From Phytoseiulus persimilis (lineage: Eukaryota; Arthropoda; Arachnida; Mesostigmata; Phytoseiidae): a DNA stretch of 64,000 nt. The position numbers were made by a program, and so were the translations under genes. The stretch is taken from the NCBI GenBank assembly GCA_037576195.1, contig CM075104.1:4904775-4968774 (forward strand), given 5' to 3'. Position 1 is the stretch's first letter, and each line of letters starts with the position of its first letter. The notes beneath the pieces are model-generated. The model saw nothing but the letters and a program-made list of their open reading frames with translations, did not search any database and was not told the origin of the DNA. Below, one piece after another: positions 22,556-32,781 of the stretch.

Positions 22556-23675
22556 ACAGAACAAAGAGGAAACCAGGCTGCTCCTCGTGGTTCCCAAATC
22601 GATGAGGAAATATATCTGTGTGCTAATGCACGAAAAATCTGGCCATTTCGGAAAGGACAGAACACTGGATTTGATTCGAGAAAGGTACTGGTTCCCTGGA
22701 ATGAATAAATATGTTAAACAGCACATCAGAGTGTGTATCCCATGTCTGTACAACAAAGAAATATCGGGGAGACAGGAGGGTTTTTGCAATTCAGCACCAC
22801 CTCCAAAAAGACCATTCGAAAAAGTGCAAATCGATCACATAGGACCCTTCCCGAAATCGAACGGGCGAGAACACATCATTGTCTTAGTGGATAGCCTCTC
22901 GAAATATGTTGTCCTAGAAGCCGTCAAATCCACGAAAACGAAGTATGCTCGAAATTTCTTGGAGAAAGTGTTTCTCAGCTATGGGGTTCCAAAAGTATTA
23001 CTGTCTGACAGAGGGAGCGGATTCACATCACGGAAGTTTGGGGAGTTCATGGGGAGTAAAGGAATCCGACATGTGCTAACCTCGACTCAGCACCCCCAAG
23101 CGAATGGTCAAACAGAGCGCATGGTCAGAACGGTTGTCACGATGTTGCGTACGATGTGCACTCATCCCGAGAAGGAAGACTGGGCATTCAAGGTACCAAT
23201 GGTCGCGCACCATATCAACAGAGCACCTGCAAAGTCTACAGGAAGAGCTCCGTTCGAGGTACTCCACGGTTACTTGCCACCGATGGTTAACTTCTCAGTG
23301 TTCGTGGACGAACAACAGCAGTCAGGGGGGTGGCGGCCGCCCCAAGCCATATGCGATGAAGTCAGGACAGCGATGGTACGAGCGCAAGAAGAATACGGTA
23401 AACAATACGACAAACATCGCAAGCCTCATCGAGAACGGTACTCAGTGGGCGACATCGTCGTGGTGAGGAGACTCCCGGTAGCGACCGGCGAGCCGACAAA
23501 ACTTCAGAATAAATGTAGAGGTCCGATGCTTATAAGTCGCGTACTGCCAAATGATACGTACCAGATCGCTCATTTGGCCAAGAATGCCTACGTCACCAAA
23601 GCCCATTGTTCCCAGTTGAAATTATTCAAGATCGCATGTGAGCGTGGAGATCGGCTCTTTGGCCGTGTGGCATAA
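22527..23675 (+). pseudogene. gypsy integrase
   Basis: The frame overlaps the RNase H frame by 29 bases in another register, so a frameshift separates them. It has the HHCC zinc motif (HEKSGHFG, CIPCL), then a DDE core: IDHIGPFP, LLSDRGSGF and NGQTERM. The C-terminal part has YSVGDIVVVRRLP and KCRGPMLISRVLP, as in gypsy integrases. The domain itself is unbroken. The last residues run into the tRNA-like sequence at 23649, so the natural C-terminus is probably lost. Confidence 0.88.
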
Positions 23676-23733
23676 ACCAACGCCTTGGGTGCCACGCTAA
23701 GCTAGCAATCGCGGGTTCGATCCCCGGCCGACA
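23649..23733 (+). other. tRNA-like sequence, possible SINE head
   Basis: About 85 bases with an A-box-like tggccgtgtggca, a B-box match ggttcgatccc, a possible D stem (ttgg/ccaa) and a near-complementary atcggct...ggccgac acceptor. Pairing is imperfect, so a working tRNA is unlikely. It lies inside the gypsy element after integrase, so a SINE insertion or tRNA pseudogene is the likeliest reading. Confidence 0.35.
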
Positions 23734-24041
23734 ACAAAGATTTCTTATGTGGTAGAAAGAGGATTTAATTTGTATCAGAATTAAATCTGAACCATCTTAA
23801 GACCCAAGCCCATCGCCCGCAATGGGATTTGCGAGGCGATAGGGAGTGTTACTGAAGCAATACCGAAAGGTGATCCCGGGACACTCCTGAGGGCTGGCTG
23901 AGAGGTTCAGCCGGAAAACAAAGATGTGAGAGTGGAGACGAGATCGAGCCAGTAACGAAGCCAGAAGCATCGACCTATCGGGAGCCAGCTAGCCAACAGC
24001 AGGAGTCATCGGATGATAGTCCAATCGAAATAAGCATCAAT

Positions 24042-24362
24042 TTGGAAGACTCGGCGGATCAAGGTCCTTCAGGAGTTGACAATCTCACCAGTGAGACGGA
24101 TGCCCAGCTCGCGGGTCTTCTGGAAAGTACGTTCAGCGCAGTCGGAGATGGAGGACTCACAAGTTCTTTGGATCAAGCGTTCATGGTTCCCCCGGAGACA
24201 CAGGAGGCAGGAGGAGGAGGGGAACTGGAGGAATCCTCTACGCAGGTGGAGCTCGGAGTGACTATTGGTCCCGCCGGCAAAACACCGCAACCGAGATACC
24301 CGCGAAGGCAAGGGAAACTTCCAGACCGATACGGATTCGAGAACAGCCCGAAGGAGAAGTAG
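24042..24362 (+). pseudogene. Possible C-terminal tail of gypsy pol
   Basis: The acidic open frame ends QPRYPRRQGKLPDRYGFE, the Arg/Pro-rich RYG-type tail seen at the end of several LTR-element polyproteins. It lies 80 bp before the 3' LTR and is separated from integrase by the tRNA-like insert. Low complexity makes the assignment tentative. The stretch 23734-24041 shows nothing recognisable. Confidence 0.4.
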
Positions 24363-24442
24363 CTGACGAACCAGATGAGTTCAATTTCGCAAATATTCAT
24401 GTGTTAGTTAACGCTGAGGACATCGTAGAGTCAATGGCCGAA

Positions 24443-24627
24443 TGTTAGAGTCGAATTCAAATGTATTGCGCGCCGGAATGAGAGAGAAGAATGGAGCAGC
24501 GCGGGCTGACACATCTAGGAAAACTGAGACCAATAGTGTCGATGTGCACTTGAATACAGTCGTGGAACCGTTGAGTCGCGTCATCCTTGAGAGCCTTCTA
24601 TCCCTAAGTAGCCCGGGTATTCTGACA
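24443..24627 (+). repeat. 3' LTR of gypsy element
   Basis: Starts tgttagagtcg and ends tctgaca; 181 of 185 positions match the 5' LTR by eye. No clear polypurine tract stands just before it. Confidence 0.9.
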
Positions 24628-25432
24628 ATGTTGAAGAACTACGACCACGTTGACTGTAGCCATGAAGTTGAGCGGAACAATCTGCGAGCAGAACACTCCA
24701 ACGACGGCCACATCCGCAACGTTGGTTAGATTTCCAACTCATGGCCGGACGACGATCAAATAAGCCACATGTGCGACATATGCAGGCGCCGAAACCGATA
24801 TTTAGGTCGGGTGCGCAGGCACCGGATGGAGGTCAATGGAGAAACCGCTGAAGCAGCCCGTCCAATGTGAACCGAACACACCACGTGCGAAAAGAGAAAG
24901 ACCTCACGAACGAAGAACAGAGCCAAAAGAAAGGGAGGACGAGGGTGGAAGAATCACTCTACTCTACTTCTGAGCTGTGCGACCGTCCCTCCCTTGTGTC
25001 AGGAGCCTCAGCAAGCTACGAGCTCCGGAAGTCGCTCGATCCAGAGTTGCCTTCGCGAGTCTCCCAGTATGAGCTTGAGTAAGTTCATCCTCTTGCTCCG
25101 TGACCAGCTGACGCCGTCGTTGTGCTCACGGTTCCAAGTGAGTTTTCTCGTCGTCAGCCGCTTCAAGCCGCTCGCGACGATGCCGATACCCGGACGCGAT
25201 GGTGATTTCGTACAACGAGTACTGCTCCGCAATGCTCAATTGGTGCTTCAATAAATGTTAATGGTAACAGGTACCACAGGTACCACAGCGATAAGTCGCT
25301 TCCAAAATCGAGTGCGAGAAAAAAGCTCTTTTTTTTGAGTTTTCAGCGGTTAAACAGTATATTTTACCGGTGAAAACACTTGTGTGGTGTGTGTTGAAGT
25401 GATTTGGCCCGAAAAATCGACAACACAACGAT
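24628..25432. other. Anonymous region
   Basis: No protein family, strong repeat or RNA gene is seen between the gypsy 3' LTR and the next ORF. Short words such as caggtaccacaggtaccaca (25268-25287) are simple direct repeats. Confidence 0.4.
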
Positions 25433-26549
25433 ATGGAAGAAGTTATGAGCGGAAGTAGATTCGGAGCTGCCTGCGCCACGTGCGCTCCACGTGTGGAGGT
25501 CCTCGCGGCCGAAGCCGGGCAGTGCTGCGCTCTCGGCAGTCTAGAGTCGGAACTGCTCAGTCTCGATGCCCGCTACGCATTGGCTTTTCGAAGCGCAAAC
25601 GAAAATTCGTTAGAGGCCGCTCAACTGGCGAGTAAGCTGGACGAAGCACTGTCAACAGCCGAACAGCTCAAGTTGAGGGTCCAAGCCCTCGAAAAACAAG
25701 TCAAAACCCAACAGACGGGGCTCGAGGCCAGCAAAAAAAAACTTGCTGAGCTTTCTGTTGATGCTGCAGCCCATGGGGTGACAACAGCAATCACAGAAAT
25801 GAATCTCAATCCTTCCGTCAGTGAAGGGCAGGCTCGTCTCTCATCTGAATGTGTATGCATCCAGGTTGACAAATCCTGCCGGAAGCTGAGATACGCTCCC
25901 GACACTGAACTCGACCTCTATGGAAATCTCGCAGGAGATCGCATGTTTGGCGAGTTCAGACTGAAGCAAAATCTGGTTGTTGCTGACGTGGCTAGCAATA
26001 CAGAACAGTTCCTTAGTGACTTTCCGAACCACACATTCCATATGATGGTTCACGTCGGAGCCCAGGACGTAGCCAACTGTATGGTCAGCAGCGTACCTGT
26101 CAGCTACAACGATATCGCTGACTCCATCATCCGCCCACTAGCGGAGTTGAAGGCGAAACACGCCAGAATGCTCTCGGTAACGTGGTGCACGATGATAGAG
26201 ACACCTGATGCTTATCACATCAGACAAATCAATGAAAAGATCACCTCTCTGATTGTGTCAGGGGAAGGAGATTGGTAGAGATTCTCGATCTTCGAATTAT
26301 CTCGGCCAATCCCTCATGCATCCAACAAAACGGAGCGCCCCCTCCTACACAGATGCAGGCCTCAAAATCCTGAAGGACTGGCTCGAAGCGTCAGTCAAGC
26401 AGAAGCTTGGAATCACTCCAGAAAAGCTTCCTATGCTTGACGAACTGAGAGCTCAGTTCCTTGAGGAGAGGAGGAAACGATTCCAGGCCGATGCGGAAAA
26501 CCGCAAGACCCTTCTCAACGAAAAGAGAAGTCCGGAGCTCAGGATTTGA
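25433..26549 (+). pseudogene. Coiled-coil plus SGNH-hydrolase-like ORF, frameshifted
   Basis: The frame from 25433 (ATG) encodes a Cys-rich start (CATCAPRVEVL), then a predicted coiled coil at about residues 60-105 (LDEALSTAEQLKLRVQALEK). The following region resembles an SGNH esterase: NLVVADVAS in the place of the nucleophile block and MVHVGAQDVAN in the place of the GxND block. Near 26260 the protein shifts frame into MHPTKRSAPSYTDAGLKIL, like the final block with catalytic His. The Ser and Asn of the canonical motifs seem lost. Esterase domains occur in ORF1 of CR1-type LINEs, so a retrotransposon ORF1 remnant is the favoured guess. No RT follows it here. Confidence 0.45.
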
Positions 26550-27278
26550 GAAGATAATTTTCTATTGTTGAGGACGGAGGAAATCCAGTTCGATTTCAAG
26601 CATTTCCGGGAGAAAATGTCCGGCTCCAAAGAGCATTTACCGTATGAGACCGCATCAGGCCCGCGGACGGTTGAACGTCGTCTTCGCAGACCGCTGTTTC
26701 GTCGGCTAGCGGACTCACACTGATGAGAAAGTTTCCCGCGCTAACCACCGTGCGACACCGCACGCAAAGCGAGCGCCTTCTCGTGGTGGACTCAAACCGC
26801 GAGCTTTCCACGCAAAGACTTCGCAAGAAGCTTCCACGCAAAGAAGCAGAGAAACTGGACAACACGCTCCTTAGTGTTCGAACGACATAATTTCGGGGAA
26901 TAGCCTGAGCTAAACGGGTTCGGAGGAATGGTGTTCATGGAAATCGGCGAGTGTGAGCCGTTAAGGTGTATGGAGAGGGTTGAGAGAGCGTTCACAAGAG
27001 ATAAAATTTCCAACCGCGTCAACGGAGGTGATCAGCGGTTTTCGGTAGACTTAATACGATAAGCTTCTCGCCATTGACCAATGACTTCCGCATGTTTTGG
27101 TGCTCTCCGAGGCAAAAACAGAGTAGGTTCCGAACTTGTCCCTCTCCCTGCGTTTCTCCATCGACTTTTTCCCCACTCTTGTTTACTCTACCCGTCGTAT
27201 CATGTTTCTCAACTCGAAGAAAATGGGAGATCTAGAGATGGAACGGTTCTGGTATGTCTGTTTTTTGAACTCAGGGAA
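26550..27278. other. Anonymous region upstream of hAT remnant
   Basis: No protein family is seen. It probably includes the 5' part of the transposon whose transposase follows, but no terminal inverted repeat was identified. ttccacgcaaag recurs at 26807 and 26832. Confidence 0.3.
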
Positions 27279-28631
27279 ATGGATCACAAATTGAAGAAAT
27301 TAGTCGGAGGATGGCTCACGAAGGAGGAGAATCGATGCTTTAGACTGGACGGAGACAAAGTCATCTGCAGAAAATGCTCTGTCAGCCTTAAGGTTGTGGA
27401 TCGTCGCGGTTCTGCACGCCTGAAGGAGCACCTGGAGAGTTCAAAACACCAGGAAGCAGAGAAGTGTTCAACGAGTCAATCTGGAATCGTTGTGGCACTC
27501 TCCCAAGCTGAAGTAGTGAATCCCTTCGGCTACGAGGTTTTCCTTCTCTTCGTTTCGGACAACATTCCGCTCGATAAGCTCCGACATCCGCGCTGGAAGA
27601 AATTCTCCCTGAAGCACAACAGCCAGCACATTGAGTGTGCCAACAGGCCTGAGAAGTACATTGCTTCCGGCTACGATGTCGTGGCTAGAAAAATCGCCGA
27701 AAAGCTCGGTTCGGCTCCCTACGCGATCTATATCGACGAAACTCGAGACGTCAGGAAGAGTAAGGTCGTCAACACGGTTGTCCTCCCGCTCACGGGGAAC
27801 CCAGAGCTCCCAATGCTGTATGATACTGTTTTCGTGGGCTCCGCCAATGCAGTGACGTTGTCGAGCATCGTGAACAGGATAGCAATGTCGATCTCCTCGG
27901 ACACCGTGCGATTCAAACTTCTCGTCACGGATCAATGCCCGACAAGCATTGCTGCTGGAAAGGATCTCAGGGTGTTCTACCCGAATGTCCTGCACATTAC
28001 ATGTTTAGTTCACGCCATCCATCTTATGTGCGAAACCGTGAGATGAAGGATGAGCAAGGTCAACGAGTTTGTAGCCAATATGAAGAGCGTGATAACCAAC
28101 TCGAAGAGCAGACTAGAACTTTATCGAGCGATGTTTGGCGATGAACCGCTTCCCCCTAATCCCGTCAAAACGCGTTGGGGAAACTTCCTCACCGCAGCGT
28201 TTCATCACTTCGACAATTTCGAAGGGACCAAGTCTTTCTTCTCACGCTTGACAGGAACAGCCTGCGATGTTGCTGCACTCGAAGAACTCATTCAAGACCC
28301 AGATTCAGAGGTGCAGTTTAGAGCTATTCAGGTGCTCAAACAGCTACCTGGACTGATTAGAACTCTGTAATCTCGGACGATCTCGATGGGTGAACAATTG
28401 TCCATCGTGGAGACCTTGAGGTCGAGTCTTGAAGGGGAATACAAGCATAGGTTCAATGGGATCCTCTCCAAAAATCCAGATTTCAATCGATTATGTCAGA
28501 TGCCGGCGGAGGACCGGGCGGTCTTCGAACATGCCGTGTTTTGTAACGCAGAGGTCGAACGTTCATTATCACTGCTCAGGAGTATGCTCTCGGATCGACG
28601 GCACAATCTCTCCGAGTTGAATATCAAGAGA
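27279..28631 (+). pseudogene. Second-type hAT transposase with two in-frame stops
   Basis: A different hAT lineage from the copies at 2.6 and 7.5 kb, with the same architecture. The ATG at 27279 is preferred over 27081 because the zinc finger starts just after it. C30 and C33 pair with H51 and H57 (C-x2-C, H-x5-H). Then come IYIDETRD (catalytic Asp), LLVTDQCP (second Asp), HITCLVHAIHLMCE, TRWGNF, and the C-terminal CNAEVERSLSLLRSML block. The one frame is interrupted by TGA at 28044-28046 and TAA at 28368-28370, with no frameshift. The tail is cut at 28631 by the hairpin cassette. Likely product of slow decay after insertion. Confidence 0.82.
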
Positions 28632-28742
28632 CCAGCCGGCCTTCGGCCGACTGGAGTCGGCCGCGCTCCGCGCGGTTGGACGGCGTTCCTTGCGGTCGAG
28701 GCATTTTTCTCTCTCTTCACTGGGTCAGCAATATGGTTTTGA
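28632..28742 (+). repeat. GC-rich hairpin cassette, copy 1
   Basis: Starts ccagccggccttcggccg and continues through actggagtcggccgcgctcc and gcgcggttggacgg, a chain of self-complementary GC blocks. It ends ttcactgggtcagcaatatgg. The same cassette stands at 50562, 51307, 51703 and 52272, and inverted near 35.5-35.7 kb. Here it forms the left border of the large 45-bp array. Confidence 0.85.
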
Positions 28743-31700
28743 AAAGTATGGTCAGATTGATCCCCGAATCAACCCCTCAGACTTGGAAAGTAATGGTCAG
28801 ATTGGTCCCGGAATCACCCCTCCAGAGTTGGGAAGTAATGCTCAGATTGGTCTCGGAATCACCCCTCCAGAGTTGGGAAGTAATGCTCAGATTGGTCTCG
28901 GAATCACCCCTCCAGAGTTGGGAAGTAATGCTCAGATTGGTCTCGGAATCACCCCTCCAGAGTTGGGAAGTAATGCTCAGATTGGTCTCGGAATCACCCC
29001 TCCAGAGTTGGGAAGTAATGCTCAGATTGGTCTCGGAATCACCCCTCCAGAGTTGGAAAGTAATGCTCAGATTGACCCCGGAATCACCCCTCCAGAGTTG
29101 GAAAGTAAGTCTCAGATTGACCCCGGAATCACCCCTCCAGAGTTAGAAAGAAATGCTCAGATTGGTTCCGGAATCACCCCTCCAGAGTTGGGAAGTAATG
29201 CTCAGATTGGTCCCGGAATCACCCCTCCAGAGTCGGAAAGTAATGCTCAGATTGGTCTCAGAATCACCCCTCCAGAGTTCGGAAGTAATGCTCAGATTGG
29301 TCTCAGAATCACCCCTCCAGAGTTCGGAAGTAATGCTCAGATTGGTCTCGGAATCACCCCTCCAGAGTTGGGAAGTAATGCTCAGATTGAGCCCGGAATC
29401 ACCCCTCCAGAGTTGGAAAGTAATGCTCAGATTGGTCTCGGAATCACCCCTCCAGAGTTGGAAAGTAATGCTCAGATTGGTCTCAGAATCCCCCCTCCAG
29501 AGTTGGGAAGTAATGCCCAGATTGGTCTCGGAATCACCCCTCCAGAGTTGGGAAGTAATGCTCAGATTGGTCTCGGAATCACCCCTCCAGAGTTGGAAAG
29601 TAATGCTCAGATTGGTATCACCCCTCCAGAGTTGGAAAGTAATGCTCAGATTGGTCTCAGAATCACCCCTCCAGAGTTGGGAAGTAATGCTCAGATTGGT
29701 CTCGGAATCACCCCTCCAGAGTTGGAAAGTAATGCTCAGATTGGTCTCAGAATCACCCCTCCAGAGTTCGGAAGTAATGCTCAGATTGGTCTCGGAATCA
29801 CCCCTCCAGAGTTGGGAAGTAATGCTCAGATTGGTCTCGGAATCACCCCTCCAGAGTTGGAAAGTAATGCTCAGATTGGTCTCGGAATCACCCCTCCAGA
29901 GTTGGAAAGTAATGCTCAGATTGGTCTCGGAATCACCCCTCCAGAGTTGGAAAGTAATGCTCAGATTGAGCCCGGAATCACCCCTCCAGAGTCGGAAAGT
30001 AATGCTCAGATTGGTCTCGGAATCACCCCTCCAGAGTCGGAAAGTAATGCTCAGATTGAGCCCGGAATCACCCCTCCAGAGTCGGAAAGTAATGCTCAGA
30101 TTGGTCTCGGAATCACCCCTCCAGAGTTGGAAGTAATGCTCAGATTGGTCTCGGAATCACCCCTCCAGAGTTGGAAAGCAATGCTCAGATTGGTCTCGGA
30201 ATCACCCCTCCAGAGTTGGAAAGTAATGCTCAGATTGAGCCCGGAATCACCCCTCCAGAGTTGGAAAGTAATGCTCAGATTGGTCTCGGAATCACCCCTC
30301 CAGAGTTGGAAAGTAATGCTCAGATTGGTCTCGGAATCACCCCTCCAGAGTTGGAAAGTAATGCTCAGATTGAGCCCGGAATCACCCCTCCAGAGTCGGA
30401 AAGTAATGCTCAGATTGGTCTCGGAATCACCCCTTCAGAGTTGGAAAGTAATGCTCAGATTGGTCTCGGAATCACCCCTCCAGAGTTGGAAAGTAATGCT
30501 CAGATTGGTCTCGGAATCACCCCTCCAGAGTTGGAAAGTAATGCTCAGATTGGTCTCGGAATCACCCCTCCAGAGTTGGAAAGTAATGCTCAGATTGGTC
30601 TCGGAATCACCCCTCCAGAGTTGGGAAGTAATGCTCAGATTGGTCTCGGAATCACCCCTCCAGAGTTGGGAAGTAATGCTCAGATTGGTCTCGGAATCAC
30701 CCCTCCAGAGTTGGGAAGTAATGCTCAGATTGGTCTCGGAATCACCCCTCCAGAGTTGGGAAGTAATGCTCAGATTGGTCTCGGAATCACCCCTCCAGAG
30801 TTGGAAAGTAATGCTCAGATTGACCCCGGAATCACCCCTCCAGAGTTGGAAAGTAAGTCTCAGATTGACCCCGGAATCACCCCTCCAGAGTTAGAAAGAA
30901 ATGCTCAGATTGGTTCCGGAATCACCCCTCCAGAGTTGGGAAGTAATGCTCAGATTGGTCCCGGAATCACCCCTCCAGAGTCGGAAAGTAATGCTCAGAT
31001 TGGTCTCAGAATCACCCCTCCAGAGTTCGGAAGTAATGCTCAGATTGGTCTCAGAATCACCCCTCCAGAGTTCGGAAGTAATGCTCAGATTGGTCTCGGA
31101 ATCACCCCTCCAGAGTTGGAAAGTAATGCTCAGATTGAGCCCGGAATCACCCCTCCAGAGTTGGAAAGTAATGCTCAGATTGGTCTCGGAATCACCCCTC
31201 CAGAGTTGGAAAGTAATGCTCAGATTGGTCTCAGAATCACCCCTCCAGAGTTGGGAAGTAATGCCCAGATTGGTCTCGGAATCACCCCTCCAGAGTTGGG
31301 AAGTAATGCTCAGATTGGTCTCGGAATCACCCCTCCAGAGTTGGAAAGTAATGCTCAGATTGGTATCACCCCTCCAGAGTTGGAAAGTAATGCTCAGATT
31401 GGTCTCAGAATCACCCCTCCAGAGTTGGGAAGTAATGCTCAGATTGGTCTCGGAATCACCCCTCCAGAGTTGGAAAGTAATGCTCAGATTGGTCTCAGAA
31501 TCACCCCTCCAGAGTTCGGAAGTAATGCTCAGATTGGTCTCGGAATCACCCCTCCAGAGTTGGGAAGTAATGCTCAGATTGGTCTCGGAATCACCCCTCC
31601 AGAGTTGGAAAGTAATGCTCAGATTGGTCTCGGAATCACCCCTCCAGAGTTGGAAAGTAATGCTCAGATTGGTCTCGGAATCACCCCTCCAGAGTTGGGA

Positions 31701-32720
31701 AGTAATGCTCAGATTGGTCTCGGAATCACCCCTCCAGAGTTGGGAAGTAATGCTCAGATTGGTCTCGGAATCACCCCTCCAGAGTTGGAAAGTAATGCTC
31801 AGATTGGTCTCAGAATCACCCCTCCAGAGTTCGGAAGTAATGCTCAGATTGGTCTCGGAATCACCCCTCCAGAGTTGGGAAGTAATCCTCAGATTGGTCT
31901 CGGAATCACCCCTCCAGAGTTGGAAAGTAATGCTCAGATTGAGCCCGGAATCACCCCTCCAGAGTTGGAAAGTAATGCTCAGATTGGTCTCGGAATCACC
32001 CCTCCAGAGTTGGAAAGTAATGCTCAGATTGAGCCCGGAATCACCCCTCCAGAGTCGGAAAGTAATGCTCAGATTGGTCTCGGAATCACCCCTCCAGAGT
32101 TGGAAGTAATGCTCAGATTGGTCTCGGAATCACCCCTTCAGAGTTGGAAAGTAATGCTCAGATTGGTCTCGGAATCACCCCTCCAGAGTTGGAAAGTAAT
32201 GCTCAGATTGGTCTCGGAATCACCCCTCCAGAGTTGGAAAGTAATGCTCAGATTGGTCTCGGAATCACCCCTCCAGAGTTGGAAAGTAATGCTCAGATTG
32301 GTCTCGGAATCACCCCTCCAGAGTTGGAAAGTAATGCTCAGATTGAGCCCGGAATCACCCCTCCAGAGTCGGAAAGTAATGCTCAGATTGGTCTCGGAAT
32401 CACCCCTCCAGAGTTGGAAAGTAATGCTCAGATTGGTCTCAGAATCACCCCTGCAGAGTTCGGAAGTAATGCTCAGATTGGTCTCGGAATCACCCCTGCA
32501 GACTTGAAAAGTAAGGGTCAGATCGGTTCCGGAATCACCCCTCCACGTTCTGGAAAGTATGGTCAGATTGGTTCTAGAATCACCCCTCCACGTTTTGAAA
32601 AGTATGGTAAGATTGGTTCTAGAATCACCCCTCCAGCTTTTGAGAAGTATAGTCAGACTCGTACCGGAATCACCTCTCCAGACTCGGGAGAGTATGTTCA
32701 GATTGGTCCCAGAATCACCT
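28743..32720 (+). repeat. 45-bp minisatellite array, about 88 units
   Basis: Consensus unit, split for reading: ccagagttggaaagtaatgc, tcagattggtctcggaatca, cccct. Because 45 is a multiple of three and the unit has no stops, long frames stay open in more than one + register and on the minus strand. Units at both edges are more diverged than the centre. A variant pattern (aagtaagtct at 29103, a 6-bp-shorter unit at about 29614) recurs exactly 1748 bp later (30851 and 31362), showing duplication of a 39-unit block. The later block has five extra units before the next one-base deletion. Confidence 0.95.
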
Positions 32721-32781
32721 TCATGTCTTTCAGAAGAAGTGCGGACAAACTGACAAACTGACAGACTAAGCCGATTATATA

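Larger units (their letters stand above)
14222..24627 (+). mobile_element. Ty3/gypsy LTR retrotransposon with internal insertions
   Basis: Two 185-bp LTRs bound the element. Between them, in order, are gag, part of protease, reverse transcriptase, RNase H, integrase and a pol tail. About 2.2 kb of composite element and 2.9 kb of tandem duplication lie inside, so the original was roughly 5.3 kb. Flanking tetramers are atgg (left) and atgt (right), so an exact target duplication is not seen. Just inside the 5' LTR, tcagaagtggg resembles the tRNA-Leu primer site used by some LTR elements; this is a tentative reading. Frames are broken in several places, so this copy is dead. Confidence 0.9.

Noticed and set aside
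27081-27278. N-terminal extension of the hAT transposase to the ATG at 27081
   Set aside because: The extension has no conserved features; the zinc finger begins just after the ATG at 27279, as in other hAT proteins.
28690-30894. 734-codon open frame over the minisatellite
   Set aside because: It is a register of the 45-bp repeat (period divisible by three, no stops). Other registers and the opposite strand are equally open, and it switches register at a one-base deletion.
30171-32507. 778-codon open frame over the minisatellite
   Set aside because: Same reason as the preceding frame; there is no unique sequence, signal peptide or conserved flanking exon.
28743-32720. CRISPR-like array of regular repeats
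   Set aside because: There are no unique spacers between repeats; units are contiguous 45-bp tandem copies in a eukaryote-like context.
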